This document shows positions 33,998 to 46,443 of a DNA stretch of 64,000 nucleotides, one piece after another. A model generated the notes under the pieces. That model worked only from the letters and a program-made list of their open reading frames with translations, made no database searches and was not told the origin of the DNA. Every line of letters begins with the position of its first letter. Within the stretch, counting starts at the first letter, position 1. Origin of the DNA: Lingula anatina. Lineage: Eukaryota; Brachiopoda; Lingulata; Lingulida; Lingulidae. Both the position numbers and the translations under genes were made by a program. The stretch spans positions 151,597 through 215,596 of the forward strand of contig NW_019774469.1 of NCBI RefSeq assembly GCF_001039355.2, written 5' to 3'.

Positions 33998-34557
33998 CTT
34001 TATCAGCTGAACGAATTGTTTGCATTTTTATCAATGTGCCAAGAAATAATAGCTTATATGACATTTTTAAAGTATCTTTAAAATCAATTAAAACAATTTT
34101 CTTTTACATTTTTACACCGGATAGCGATCCACGGTACAAACGTCAGAAACAGCAAATGCGCTGGGGTACATCACGTGCCATTATTGTTTACCACATATGT
34201 AAATGAGAACATAAATATGATGTTCCGTTTAAAAAAATCCTTACTGAAGTTTTTCAAACTGACATTTTCATGATTGTAATCGCTTGAAGACGTTTCGTTT
34301 CCTGTTATCGTTGCATCCTTCATATTCAGTTTTGTAATGTTCAAGATAACTCGCAAGAAAATCTCCTGATGAAATATTTGTCAGTATATATCCCAGTGTT
34401 GTTAGAGTGTGTCTCTGCGTTGTCAGTGTGCGTGTCTCAGTGCACAAGAAAATCCCATTTTAATGAGCACAGCCAGGTCATTGAACATAATATATTGAAC
34501 ACAAGTACCAATCTGATCAATATATTTAAAGTAGTTTTTTTAGCCAAAATACAGAAC

Positions 34558-34765
34558 TGCAGGGGCGGATCAGGGAGAGGACCTTTTTTTTTAAAGGCAT
34601 TTGGTACGGTTTAGAACTATGATTCAGCAAATCAAATTTCCAATCTCAAAAGGGGAATACTAGTTTTTAATATTAGATAAAATTTTGGATTTTTTGCAGA
34701 AACCGAAGGGGGGTTCAAGACCCCCCTGACCCCCCCCCCCCCCCACAAAATCCGCTAATGGAACA
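34558..34765. mobile_element. MITE-like element with C tract, copy 3
   Basis: Begins GCAGGGGCGGATCAGGGAG and includes GGTACGGTTTAGAACTATGA (reverse complement of a stretch in copy 2), a GGGGTTCAAGACCCCCC hairpin and a C tract, ending CAAAATCCGC. No coding capacity. Confidence 0.6.
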
Positions 34766-36329
34766 GGGAACAGAGAAAAAGTTTTGAAGGAATGGACATA
34801 AAAGCATTAATATCATTGTGAATGTGTCTGCGTTTTAAATCCTGTATTCTACTAGGGTCAAATGTTACAATTGACTTCAATTTAATTTTTCTATTAAGCT
34901 GTTATCAGTGAAGCCAGCGCGGACCCAAGATATGGGATGCTGCTAATCCATCCGCAGCTGCCTCCAAATCGCGGTTTATCTTATGTTTGGGCATGGATGT
35001 TTAAAATTTTTTTGTGTGTGTGACGCGGATGACTGCATATGCACAACGACAGCATTTATTGGTGTATCTGTTCCGAGATAGCCTCATTGCGGACAGGGTT
35101 AAATTTGTTAGGGTTAACTTCTAAAATTTGTTAGCATCAATTTGTTAAATTATTCACGAGCATTGTGCACTGCTACTCAGGTAACGGCCTGGCCTGAGGT
35201 CGATTAGATCAATTAAATACCAGCGTTAGAGGTTTACTCTCTATTACAGGTTTTAGACCTCTTAAGGTATGTGTTGCCACCAAGTAACTCGTGTCTCAAC
35301 AATCACCACGGCGTATGTTATGGCTCTATTCTGCTCCTCAGGTCAAATTCGGTCCCTTAGTTCTAAATTGTTTAGTATACATAGCATTACCTCCTAGAAG
35401 TTCAAACGAGAATATTTTAACACGTGTACAGGTTGCAGACATGTACTAGTATAATCAGAGTTATCTTGCTTTGGTAGTGGAGACAAGAGGAAAAACAATA
35501 CGAAAACTAATACTAGTCACGAGGTTATGGATAATATTAACCGCTCGAGGTCTCACAACCCTGACATCGGCGTTTGATTTCCACTATAAACTCCCTTACT
35601 GCGTTAATAAGGCCGTTCACTAGCTTTAATGTTACCTTAGCGTCAGTAAACTCGTGCGTGGCGAGGTCTTACCCCGGTCAATTAAATTACACTGTGGACG
35701 GAAAGTGCTCACCGCCGAGGACAACCCGTTAATTTATATGCGCACAGTGGTTTCACTGATTTTACACGAATGTGAGCAGTTCAACACAGCAGTTCTTTTG
35801 TTTGCTATAATGTATTAATCAATCCTTGACTGGATAATCTATTAAAATCGTTCGCTGATCTACCTTGGCCGTCTGAGACGTAACACTCAGATTATTAAGC
35901 TTTGTGAAAGAAACGATAATCCCACAAAACACTTCTTTAATGCCCGGATGTCAATATTACCTTGCGTCGATCATGAATATGAACTGCTGGCGAGGAGAAC
36001 CGTAAGGAAGACGGTTGTCAGCACATCGGGTAAATCTGCACTGTGCGGCACAGTCTGTACATTGTGTTAGTTGCGACTGTAGATTGCGTTTTGAAGGGCC
36101 CAACATTTGCGACAGTATATTTCATTTGCACAACGGACGGAAAACGCTGTATCTTGCAAGAACATTCATTTGTGAAATAAGGCTGTATTAACAAACTTAT
36201 TCACTCTCTCTATAAAAACTACAAATCGCTCGCTAACTGAAAAATTATTAAAGACTAAATAAAAGTAAGCAAGGATTTTTAGTTAGTTTTCGTTAGTTTT
36301 TCAAAGTAGACCTATTCGTTGAATATGTT

Positions 36330-36376
36330 ATCATCATCATCATCATCACCATTATTATTATTATTATTATTATTAC
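36330..36376. repeat. (ATC)n-(TTA)n microsatellite
   Basis: Compound trinucleotide run just before the acceptor of the 36.4-kb exon. Confidence 0.9.
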
Positions 36377-36388
36377 CTTGTTTTTCAG

Positions 36389-37843
36389 TCTCAATCAAGA
36401 CGAGTACAAACCTTGGCAACATACATTCCCGGCGTGCAGCCGCCTCAGATTCTGGTGCAGAAGATAGACATCAAGGGGCCCAGTTTCCAGAGGGTCGTCA
36501 TGCCTCAAATATCGCACTTCAAGATGGCGGACCAGGATAAGGAAAGTCTGCGGGGCCTTCTTTTCACCACATCCACCGCGCAGTGCCCTGATGACGTCAC
36601 ATTCCCGACATCCCCGGATGGATGGAGTGTACAGGAGAACACGACACAGTATCTGAAGGTCAGTGAGGGTCAGTGCTTTTACCCTCCCGTCACAATCCCC
36701 ATACCCAATAGAGACGATAAGGTGATTGTTTTGCTAGATAAGGGGCGAAATTGTTCAATGGCTGATGACGGAGATATTTTTGGAGGGGTTTATGACACGA
36801 AGAGTTGTCGTTTGGACAGTGTCACATTTATCGCAACCGGTGTCACGCGCAGAAGCAGCGTTGTAGCAGGGACCACTAGTGTCATTATCGCTGGTAGTGC
36901 AGAGAACAACGGGTCAACCCAGGGGTGTTTCAGGACAATTTGTATACAAACTATCCAAAGCAAAGAAAGTGGGAAGGAGTTATCAGTGTCCAAACCGACT
37001 TACTTTGATAAAATGTCTCTTGTTCAGGGACTACCATTCAACTCCACCCTGTCTCAATCCTACATTTTTCTTACTCTAGACACGGAATTCGGCAAACTGG
37101 GGTTTTCAGACCAAAGAAAAACAATGCTGGATATCAGGGAATCAGAAGTATCACTTGAAGTCCTTAAAGGCCTGGACATTCCAGACGGGGACCGGTTCCC
37201 CGTGGCGATATCTCCTGATGACAACTACGTCGCCGTCATAGGAGAAAAGCGGGAAAAGAATCAAAACGCCAGCATCGTGTTACTGATATTCAGAAGGAAT
37301 GATGACGGTTTTGTTCTCTGTGGCCACAGGGTCCTCGTATCAAGGGCCTCTGCGCGCGAGTTAAAGCCAACAGACTTCTTCCCTACCCGTCACTGTGTGC
37401 TGGAGTTCAGAAAGGATTCAAAGTTGTTAGCTGTGAGCGCCGTTCGTGAGGAAGACCGCCGCCACTGCTTGAGCCTGATTGACCCACAGGGCGGCCATGA
37501 TGTCCAGTGTCTGCATGGAGAGGGAGAGGCTATACTTGGAGGAGCGTGGGTTGGTGCAGACTTCTGGACTGTCCATCAAGCTGTTGAAAAAGACGGTCAA
37601 ATAAAAAGTCCAACAAAACTGACAAAATGGCACTCGCCAGCAGCAGGAGACAGTGAGCACACGGCCGATACTCAAGAACTTCAGGACTGTGATAGCGGAC
37701 TGAAACTGGCGGATATGTTTTCACAAATCAAAGTAGCAGACGACGGGAAGATCGCTGCCATTACGTGTACTACTGTGAAAGGAAACGGAATCCATGTTGT
37801 GTCCATTCATAGCAATGGCAAGAAGACTGAGAATGAACAATAG
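36389..37843 (+). CDS. Unrecognised protein, terminal exon (possible beta-propeller)
   Basis: A 484-codon open frame follows a strong acceptor (CCTTGTTTTTCAG ending at 36388) and ends TAG at 37841-37843. No in-frame ATG begins it; the frame upstream of the acceptor hits a TGA, so this is a 3' exon whose 5' partner was not found. There is no signal peptide or membrane span. The first 75 residues are Pro/Gln/Lys-rich. The remainder is beta-rich, with recurring strand pairs such as FPVAISPDDNYVAVIGEK, HCVLEFRKDSKLLAVSAVR, GEAILGGAWVGADFWTVHQ and VADDGKIAAITCTT. These look like blades of a WD40/YVTN-type propeller. The spacing and the D-h-S-P-D-D-x-h pattern support this; no specific family is recognised. 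Base composition is more GC-balanced than the flanks. A polyadenylation signal lies at 38030-38035. Confidence 0.8.
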   Translation, partial: SQSRRVQTLATYIPGVQPPQILVQKIDIKGPSFQRVVMPQISHFKMADQDKESLRGLLFTTSTAQCPDDVTFPTSPDGWSVQENTTQYLKVSEGQCFYPPVTIPIPNRDDKVIVLLDKGRNCSMADDGDIFGGVYDTKSCRLDSVTFIATGVTRRSSVVAGTTSVIIAGSAENNGSTQGCFRTICIQTIQSKESGKELSVSKPTYFDKMSLVQGLPFNSTLSQSYIFLTLDTEFGKLGFSDQRKTMLDIRESEVSLEVLKGLDIPDGDRFPVAISPDDNYVAVIGEKREKNQNASIVLLIFRRNDDGFVLCGHRVLVSRASARELKPTDFFPTRHCVLEFRKDSKLLAVSAVREEDRRHCLSLIDPQGGHDVQCLHGEGEAILGGAWVGADFWTVHQAVEKDGQIKSPTKLTKWHSPAAGDSEHTADTQELQDCDSGLKLADMFSQIKVADDGKIAAITCTTVKGNGIHVVSIHSNGKKTENEQ

Positions 37844-38035
37844 TTAATGGTTTCATTCTGAACGTCTTAGATATTGGTGTGTTTTTATGGTAATCATGCC
37901 TTTTTGTGATACACCTCTTTCTACTCACATGTACACTGTCGGAATTATTTGAATTAGGAAGACTGTGCCAATCTCGGTAAAATTGAACTTAAATTAATTT
38001 GTTTAAAATTAAAAACGAGAAAATGACCCAATAAA

Positions 38036-40004
38036 GTAGTTGTTTAATTTAAATTATTATGCATAATAATGGACGACCAAAATTTGGCTAGCTAATTTAG
38101 ACGATCTTTATTTTATTGATTCATTTTAATTGTATAGTTAACCTCAGTATGTGATTTCAGGAGAAAGGAAACATAACTCACAGCAGCCATGTGTTATCAG
38201 CTCTACGGAGCTAACTTTGGTGGACTGTTTCAAATGTAATTTATTCAGCTTTAGAAATAATTATCAAATAGCAATGCCCATCTTGCATTAAAACTGCATT
38301 TAGACCCCTAAGTGATAAAGATATGTTAACTTTATTTATTTTGATTATTCGACTTGTCATTAAGTTGACATGATCCATCTATATCAAGACATTGTGTTGA
38401 CTTAGCTGATACACATAATGTACAAATTATAATACAAATTAACGTACTAAAACACCGCAGTAATGATGGAGATGTTAAATAACACGTGTTCACAGCTGAT
38501 CGAGACCGTGATAAAATCTTAAATTAATGGAGCGATCATAGGATGCAGCTTATAACTGCTACAGAAAATCAAAATCAGATATGCAGCTATGCAAGTCTAC
38601 TTGAAATAAAGACTAAGTTTGTACAAATATTATAATTCAGAAGTAAGTAATAGTAATAATGTTAAAATGATATTATATACCTATTTAATTGTTAAAAGAC
38701 AACTTGGATTTGGAAATTCTTGTGATAGAAAATTAATTACCAAATCAAAAGACAAGACGTTTTTCATGTTTTTATAGAATAATCTGCTGTTTTCCATAGC
38801 TTGTAAATACACAATATCATACAATTTCAGAAATACAGTACAAGAAATACAACTTTCTACACGTGTCTATAGTTAACAGAATGTATTGATCTTTGCGAGC
38901 AAACTTTTGGTATAAGAAGTGTGTGTAATATCACAACATTTTAATGACTTTATGATTCAATCTTCCTTATTGTTACTTCAGTGATTTCAGACACTGATCT
39001 AGGTATCATTATTATTGAGAGTGTGTGAGATGCACGGAATTAACATAACATTTGTAAGTCTTGATAAATATTATGACTTTTTTAAAAATCACTATGCACT
39101 ATGATATATTATAATGAACATTTTATTGTGTGTTAACCATGATCATTATTATTAGTTATAGATATTTGACCAAATGTTTATTGTTATATATTTATCCACT
39201 TAGTATTTAAATAATAACTCTTCGTTTTGGCCAAAAACTGAATATTCCTGGAGAAAACAACAATTTTCCCATACTTACCAATGGTTTATGAATCCATTTT
39301 TACATTCAAAGTTAGTCCCTGGTTTTTTCTAAAAAGTTTGGTTTTTTGTTAAAATCTCTTAAGAGGTTATAACAGAGTATAGCCATCAATGGAGGTCACG
39401 TGGTCTGAAGACAAGCTCAGATATAAAAATAATAACTATAACTGCTGTTTTTGTCGTAAACAGAATATATTATATTTCTATGAGTTATTCATACTGTTTT
39501 TATTGTGAAATATAGACCTCATACGAAGAGTTCTTATCCCTTTAATTTTTATTGTAATGACGAAGACATGAAACTGATGATATGCATTAGGGAAGATTCT
39601 CACATTTTGGGACTTACTTATTTATCAGTATAATTTTAGTGAATTCGTGGATTGAATTTGATATGAACAAAGCGTTTCTCTTATAGTCATCACAGAGGAG
39701 AGCTACAGTGTGGACAAATATGAAGATAAACAGGTACTTCATCATGAACGATGCGCTGGTCGCAACGTTGTAGTGATTGCTGTTCATTGGACAGGGGAGG
39801 GCCGACCCTATTGTCTCATGTAGTGCATTCCTAATATGTTTTTATTGTCAACAGAAAGAGAAAACTGTATAATACAATGTGCCAAAGCCATAATAAGAGA
39901 GTACCAGTTTAAAATATCCACAGGGAAAAATAAAAAAGTACCTGTACTCTTGTGCCACAGATTGAATTGTGTGACTGACATTACGGAATATATACCCGAA
40001 CAAT

Positions 40005-40076
<72 letters not shown>

Positions 40077-40265
40077 ATTTTTTTTACACAATCAAAGAAA
40101 ATATAATCAAATGATTTCATCCTTATCATATATTAAATGACAGAAAGAGTTAATATGTTACATGTACCTCCACATAGTTTAACCCTGGCATTATACCGAC
40201 TCTATTTTGAGGGTTAAAATATGCGGCAGACCACATGTAAGTGAACGTTTAAATTAGACAAACCC
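38036..40265. other. AT-rich intergenic region
   Basis: No supported gene. One isolated exon-like stretch at 39687-39733 (acceptor CTCTTATAG, donor GTACTT, reading ITEESYSVDKYEDKQ) has no partner exons. It also contains a long (TA)n run at 40008-40073. Confidence 0.4.
40008..40073. repeat. (TA)n microsatellite
   Basis: More than 30 TA units. Confidence 0.95.
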
Positions 40266-40433
40266 CAGCAGTCATGTCGTCATGCCTGGACACTAGGTAA
40301 TGTAGTTGCTGAAATAAACTTTCCAGACGTTCAACATCCACCTCTGTGCCTTCTCTGTCAGGGTAATAGTTATTGTCAAAGCTGACATTGTTGATGATCA
40401 CAGCTCCCCCCTCCACTCTGTGTAGTATTGGTA
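40266..40433 (-). pseudogene. Decayed caspase exon (large-subunit start)
   Basis: On the minus strand it reads AVIINNVSFDNNYYPDREGT and EVDVERLESLFQQLHYLV, the conserved start of a caspase large subunit, and is clearly related to the exon at 50920-51093. Compared with that exon the acceptor AG is gone, two small deletions shift the frame in the first 13 codons, and the donor has changed from GTACGT to GTTTGT. No other caspase exon was found nearby. It is probably a partial duplicate of the caspase gene 10 kb away, now non-functional. Use of a different upstream acceptor in a real paralogue is not excluded. Confidence 0.75.
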
Positions 40434-40559
40434 CGCCAGGAATATTAAGGTTGGTCGGGGAGGGAGTTTGGTGCACGAGGAAACGTGTCATTTCCATCTC
40501 TGGCGATTGTCCATGTTGCCAGGTGACTAGATGACTATTTTACATAAATGACACGTGGA

Positions 40560-41250
40560 AATCTGTTTTGAACAATCTAAGCCATTTTAACATATAATAT
40601 TTGAAAGGAAGGCTATGATTGTACTTGACAGGTTAAAAGACAATAATTTGACAAATAATATGCTTAATAGTCATCTTTAATAGAATATCTGACTTGAAAG
40701 AAATTTTCATTTAAGGATAAACATTTGCAACAGCTGATCTTCTAAGTAAATAAATCGGAATAAAATTTTTCTTTTATTTAAAACGCGTTTGGAAAGACAG
40801 CTAGGAAAAGTGTGGAAAGTACAGTATAGGTTTTACGGGGTGTCTAGCTGATTATTTCGCCAAATGCTCAATACATTCATGTATGTGTGAATTCAAATAG
40901 CTGTCCGTTTCTATTAAAATTAATCTGAAAAAAATATGGTATTTATGCTAGTCCCAAATTTACTCAATCTAATATAACATTTTACTTGACTACGCCACAT
41001 TGACTGTTTGCCTGTGTTTTCTTTAACGAAGATGAAAATTCTGGGTGAATAAATAATTTAAATAAAATCTCAGTTTGAAAAAAGGCAATTTTATAACAGA
41101 GCGTTATTTTCTTTATATCAGAATTTTAAACCATAGTTAACAACCTAAATCTGTAGTAAAGAAGTTAAATATTTATTTAACAAAATTGACAAGATGTGCA
41201 ACAAATATATGGTGATTGCTTCATTAAAATTTGCATAATATAGGCAGATA
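40560..41250. other. AT-rich intergenic sequence
   Basis: No gene or recognisable repeat seen. Confidence 0.4.
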
Positions 41251-41255
41251 TATAA

Positions 41256-43378
41256 TACACTGTAAAAACAGTGCTTAGCATTTAAATACATACAACATAC
41301 GTTAAGCACCTATACGCATTTAGAAATATGTGTAAAAGCTAAGCACGTTTAGCTATGTGCTTAGCTTCACCGGTATATGGATCTATAATAAGTCTATCAC
41401 AAGCTAAGCACATTGGCTAAGCACTTCCCCTGCTAAGCGCGTGAGGCTGCTAAACACATGGAGCTGCTATAGGTGTGGAGTTCCTAAACGCGTGGAGCTG
41501 CTGAACAATACCCTCTACCAAGGCCGCAGTTCTTGGGGACATTTTTTGCTGAGGCGACATCAGATCAAATTGACTATCTATTTATCTAGAGACATATCAG
41601 TGAATATCTGTGAAAAATCAATCTGTCACCCTGGTAGAGGGTAGCTGAACAACAAGTTTAGCCTTTCAAGCTTTTTTCAGAAGAAATAAAAAATGTTTAA
41701 CATTCTTAGAAGTGTCGCACTTTTAGCTATGTGATTAGTTTCACCGGCCCCATAAGTTTATTACAAGGCTCAACAATTTGGCCTAACACTTCCCCTTGTA
41801 AACGTGTGGAGCTGTTGAAGGCGTGGAGCAGTCTGCTCGAACGCTTTGTGTCCTTCCTTGCAGTAACGCGTGCTTATTTAAAATAGGCCTATTTAAGATG
41901 CATACAAAGTCAATTTTTTGCTCAAAAACCAACCAAATACCAGTATATAGTTTCAAAAAGTATAATTAAGAAAATTGCCAGAAGTCATTGATTAATATTA
42001 CCTGAAAAATGATATTTGAATGGATTTTTCTGTTAGCTTACTGTCCTATATATACATGGGGCAGAAAAGTAGGTCACATAAGTAGGTTAAATTTCTGACC
42101 AAAAATTTAAAGAGCAGTCTAAAGCTCTTTTATGGCTGATCGAGTGATTTATTCAATTTGTCCCTTTATTTGAGTAGTATAAGAATCTAGTAGAAGGGGT
42201 TTATATGTGTTACTGGCAACCCACGCTCCACCGATGCTCGGTTCATATGTACCTTTAAGTAATAATCCAAATAACAAATAACATTTTCACGACGTTATCA
42301 GATGGTTACATGCTGGTTATGGTATAGAAGAACATTATGGTAACGTGATGGGTGCTTTAATGATGTACAGTAACGTTATAATTTGTAAAAAGATTCGAAG
42401 ACCGTTTCTACAAAATTTTATGATACATGTAATGTCATTTTGTGGAGTTTTATCAGCGTGTTTATAACATTCTGGAAAAACATTATATAATGTTTTGAAA
42501 ACATTTTTATATAAATAACCAAAACACGTCTTATGCTGTTTGAACTACAGTTAGCGGTTAATTCCAAAATGGGCTTGGGGTTAGTCGGCGACTAGAGAGG
42601 TGCGAATTGTAGAACATTCGGACTATCGGTACCGAAATAACCAGCATGTGATGAAAGCTTAAATAAAGTATTATAATGAATACCCCACCATCATCCTGAT
42701 GTTCTATTGTTCATTACTTTCGGAAATAATAAATAGATATCAATACCGTAACGCATTTTATCAAAATATGGAGAAAGGTGTTTTAAAGTAAAAATGATAG
42801 TTGTTTCGTGCCTTTAGTGAACTAGTGAATTTTCCTAACCTGCTTTTCAGAAATACATTCCAATAAACTTCCTCGCAAGGTCAGCTAACACAAGGATAAA
42901 TAAGTCCAGCTGTAAAGATGATAGTGGGAAGTCAACGATGTTGACAGTTCACGGTACCCTGTTATAGAAAGAGATAACTATAGCAGTTACAGGTGACCGT
43001 GGATGTGTGTGTGCGCGCGCGCGCGCGCGCGTGTGAGCGCGACCAAAACAGTTGTAACCCAAAAGTTAAACAAATACACCCTACATTTATAAGCCGCCAA
43101 ACGCGTCATACTGCTAAACTCAAGCGTGTAACATGTTAAGGAGCTAAGCATGTTAGGAGCTAAACGCGTCGAAAAAGTGAGACAAAACAGGCGCTTAGAA
43201 ATGTGTTTAGGAGCTAAACACTGTTTTTACAGTGTACATTAATTAGACGTCAAGCACGTCAAAGCGTGTAACATGTTAATAGGCTAAACGTGATTAGGTG
43301 CTAAACGCGTGGAAAAAAATGAGACAAAACAGGCGCTTAGAAATGTGTCTCAGAGCTAAACACTGTTTTTACATTGTA
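41256..43378. mobile_element. TIR element with GCTAAGCAC/AAACGCGT subterminal arrays
   Basis: The left end TACACTGTAAAAACAGTG (41256-41273) is inverted at 43219-43236 (CACTGTTTTTACAGTGTA), with a second, near-identical right end at 43361-43378. Next to each end are many short motifs: GCTAAGCAC, GCTAAACAC, TAAACGCGTGGAGCTGCT at left (41330-41510, partly repeated at 41715-41835), and AGCTAAACGCGT, AGGCGCTTAGAAATGTGT at right (43092-43236 and 43250-43378). The interior (about 41880-43000) has no transposase-like frame. This is a non-autonomous DNA transposon with clustered subterminal repeats, likely binding sites for a transposase supplied elsewhere. The family is not identified. Confidence 0.7.
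43009..43032. repeat. (GC)n/(GT)n microsatellite
   Basis: Alternating GTGTGCGCGC...GCGTGTG tract inside the TIR element, a Z-DNA-prone sequence. Confidence 0.9.
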
Positions 43379-43379
43379 G

Positions 43380-46300
43380 CAGTTTGTTAGCAACACTAAA
43401 AACATATCAGCTGTGCGTGCCAAACTAGTGAACAGAAAGACAGTTCGCTACGCGTGGTACGCGTTAGCATGGGTTCTAGCCTCTTAAAGCTATAATCCTA
43501 TCGCCGCAACAAACAATGGGGACCTTCTGGCTGATGTATCCTGCTGTTAATTACACCTAGTTACAGCGGATTGTCGCGCTCGCGCTGGACACAGAAACCG
43601 GCGTCATGGGGTTCACTCGTCTTAAGTATTGTGTTATAACGCCTAAGCTATTGTGTTTGTGCGTTCGAATTTTGAAAGGATTTATACGGCTCTCCATTGT
43701 TTTCCCGCCCCTTTCTATTCACAAGATAAGGATTAAAACATTTCAAACGTTGTTACACCGGTGTACAACGGAAACAAAATTATCACTACCACTGTACATC
43801 TAATCGATGTAAACAATGAATTTTCACGCCAAGCTTGCAGATTTTATAGAAAATTCCCACACGTAGTTTCAATAAAAAATACGTCCAATGTTTTTAAAAC
43901 CGATGTCAATATTGAGAGAAAGGTTAAAGAAATTTGAGAAATATGTGTATTGAAATCATTTGCTAAAAGATGGCATGAATTTACGGCAAAAATACCTGCT
44001 GTACAGCCCGTGTGTACCGTGCCACTTTTACAACAATCGCACAAGTTCACACTACTACACTATATTGTGGTCGTAAAATCACGTATGTTCTGTATTGTAA
44101 GTTTGAATGCACTTAATTTCTAAGATGTGCCAAAATACATTTAATAACTTGAAGATTAGCTGAATCCATATTTCACAGAGATAAATATAATATAAATCCA
44201 TGCGTAGGGTTTACAAACCTTGATCCTAGAGGTTGTGTTAGCTGTTTATGTAACTGCACGGTGCTCAAGAAGTTATTTCAAAAATAATTGCACTACATTG
44301 TAGAATTATAAAAAAATTTCTATTCAAGTATATTATATCTTTAATAGCAGAGGTTTAATTAAAAAATGCCTTTTTATTGTAATTAATTGCACCATTGTCC
44401 AACAACAACAGCACATTAAAAGAAATTTCAGCCCACACTGAGCAAGGCCTTTATGTTTTGTTTTACCTGTGAAAATATAACTTTCTGTGTTATTTTTTAA
44501 ATATTATTTACAAATAAGAGTTAGATTCAGTGTTCTATTCTTCTTCTGATCCAATAACAATCCTCCGCCTTTCAGTTTTGTTTGTGCCATTTTTGAAACC
44601 ACAGACATCAGTGCATGACAATTTCACACTTGCAACTAATGGATAGCAAATACACATTCAGAGGCTGGGTTATCCACTTTATTTCAATATCACTGATCTT
44701 GAGTTTCCATGTCCATTGGGGTGCGGTGCTTCAATCCACTGCTAAGCAGCAGGTCTGTGAATTTTTGTTTAATAATTTGATACTTTAATATGCAAATTCA
44801 GAGCATCTCAGGTAGGAGGCATGCTCTGCTCACTGGTGTTTGACAAGCAAAATATTTTACCTGACCTCTGCCACCACTAGCTTCTGTTTGGCTATAAAGA
44901 TTAAAAAAAAAACATTTTGGCACTCTTGATATTATTTCTGCAACGTCGACAGGAAAAAGCCTCTAAAAAGTATGAAGGCACTTTTGCCATAATAAATGTA
45001 TACATGTATATCAAAAGCTTTCTCTTTCCTTTCCCAAAAAATGCACTGCATGGCAGATAATTAGAATCACTGGCAGTTTTGATATGCCAAGCCCTGACAT
45101 TTCTCTCTACCTCTTAAGAGATGGATCATATATTTTTTTTGTAGAGTTATAAGTTACTGGTTGATGGTTCTGTAAAAGAAGCAAAATGAAATTTTACTTT
45201 TTCATCTCATATACCAGTACCTTAATATGACAGATACTGACTACTATAGAAACAACTTCATCCAAGTGGATATTACAAGGATATATAAAAGTTGTGATAT
45301 GCTCAAAATTCAGTCATAAAACATTTGCCTTGTACAAATAAAAAGGCAGCAGAGAATACTTATTTCAAAGTAAACATTTGATCAAAGATTTACCTGGTTA
45401 CACCAATGATTTAGCAAACACAGGGTGGACCACTAAACATATAGCAAGTAAGTATATCACATAATTGACACCAAGTGATATGAACAGCTAATTACATATA
45501 TCCTCATGATTTTAGGAAAGGGCATATAATAGGTGTCTCAGTATGTTGTTATTTTGGGGAAATTAGCTATAACAAAATGTAAGCAAATGAGACCCACTCT
45601 CTAAGGGACCATTCCCACAGATATTTGGATTGATCTATCTCCCGGGGGAGTCTCACTAAATTGATATCAACTTAACCGGGTTAAATGTCTGTCACGCCTA
45701 GTAAAGCTGTTAGGGGGAAATTATCTTTACCCTAGCTGATTGGGGACAAGATATTTGTAGGCGGTCCGCTCAAGGTAGGAAGAACAAATCCAGTTTGTCC
45801 TGAATGATCATCATGTATGGTCCAACTACCAAGCCAATTAACATTTTTGCTCATACAACCACATTATGTGAAGTTCTTACTCCATAAACATATAACAACA
45901 AGACAGCATGAGCCTTTTATAAAAAACAGACACAGTAGTTGAGAATGATTGTAAATAGAGGTTTTGCACTTGCAACTGGATGAAAGCCTGAGAAATTACA
46001 GCTATGTGAAGATTAGAAACAGGCAGCAAAAACGGAACACCTCTATTTTTGGTAAGTACTAACCCAGACACCTGACACACATTTCGTTTGATTTTAAGTG
46101 TTTGAAAAAAAACAACATAATAAGCACAACATGAAATACGCCTCTTACTTCTTTATATACGGTGCTTAAACCGTGTTCCAAACTTTGTAAATTTACGGTT
46201 TTATTTGCCATAATTATACTAAATGCAAATGCTGATTATCAATAACAGTATATTATTCCAGGTTATATGCAACTGAAACCAAATTAAAATAGATTTTAAC

Positions 46301-46443
46301 TGATAGCAACTCTAGGTTGAGAAAAATGAACATGTAATCAAATTTAGATTACTTGAGTCTCAATAGAAACATCATGGTAACAGAAGATGAGGGTGGATAC
46401 TACATAGCAATTGTACCTGAATGTCCACTTCTACTGCCTTAAT
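43380..46443. other. Intergenic region downstream of the caspase gene
   Basis: No supported gene. A MITE fragment related to 19430-19642 lies at about 45610-45760 (GATCTATCTCCCGGGGGAGT, TTAAATGTCTGTCACGCCTA). Confidence 0.45.
45610..45765. mobile_element. MITE copy (TTAAATGTCTGTCACGCC family)
   Basis: Same order of motifs as 19430-19642: CATTCCCACAGATATTTGGA, GGGGGAGTCTCACTAAATTG, TTAAATGTCTGTC. The right inverted end is not clear. Non-coding. Confidence 0.55.

Larger units (their letters stand above)
31741..36388. other. Upstream region of the 36.4-kb gene, no confirmed exon
   Basis: Possible 5' exons of the gene ending at 37843 should lie here, but none could be confirmed. Two donor-like sites follow exon-like sequence: TTTGAATATG|GTAAGTAAT (GT at 31826) and GGTGAGCAG|GTAAGTG (33422). 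It also holds A tracts (32020, 32830), (GT)n at 33957-33995 and a MITE-like copy at 34558-34765. Confidence 0.35.

Noticed and set aside
41330-43378. Regularly repeated short motifs as a CRISPR-like array
   Set aside because: Spacing is irregular, motifs are degenerate and they lie inside a eukaryotic TIR element.
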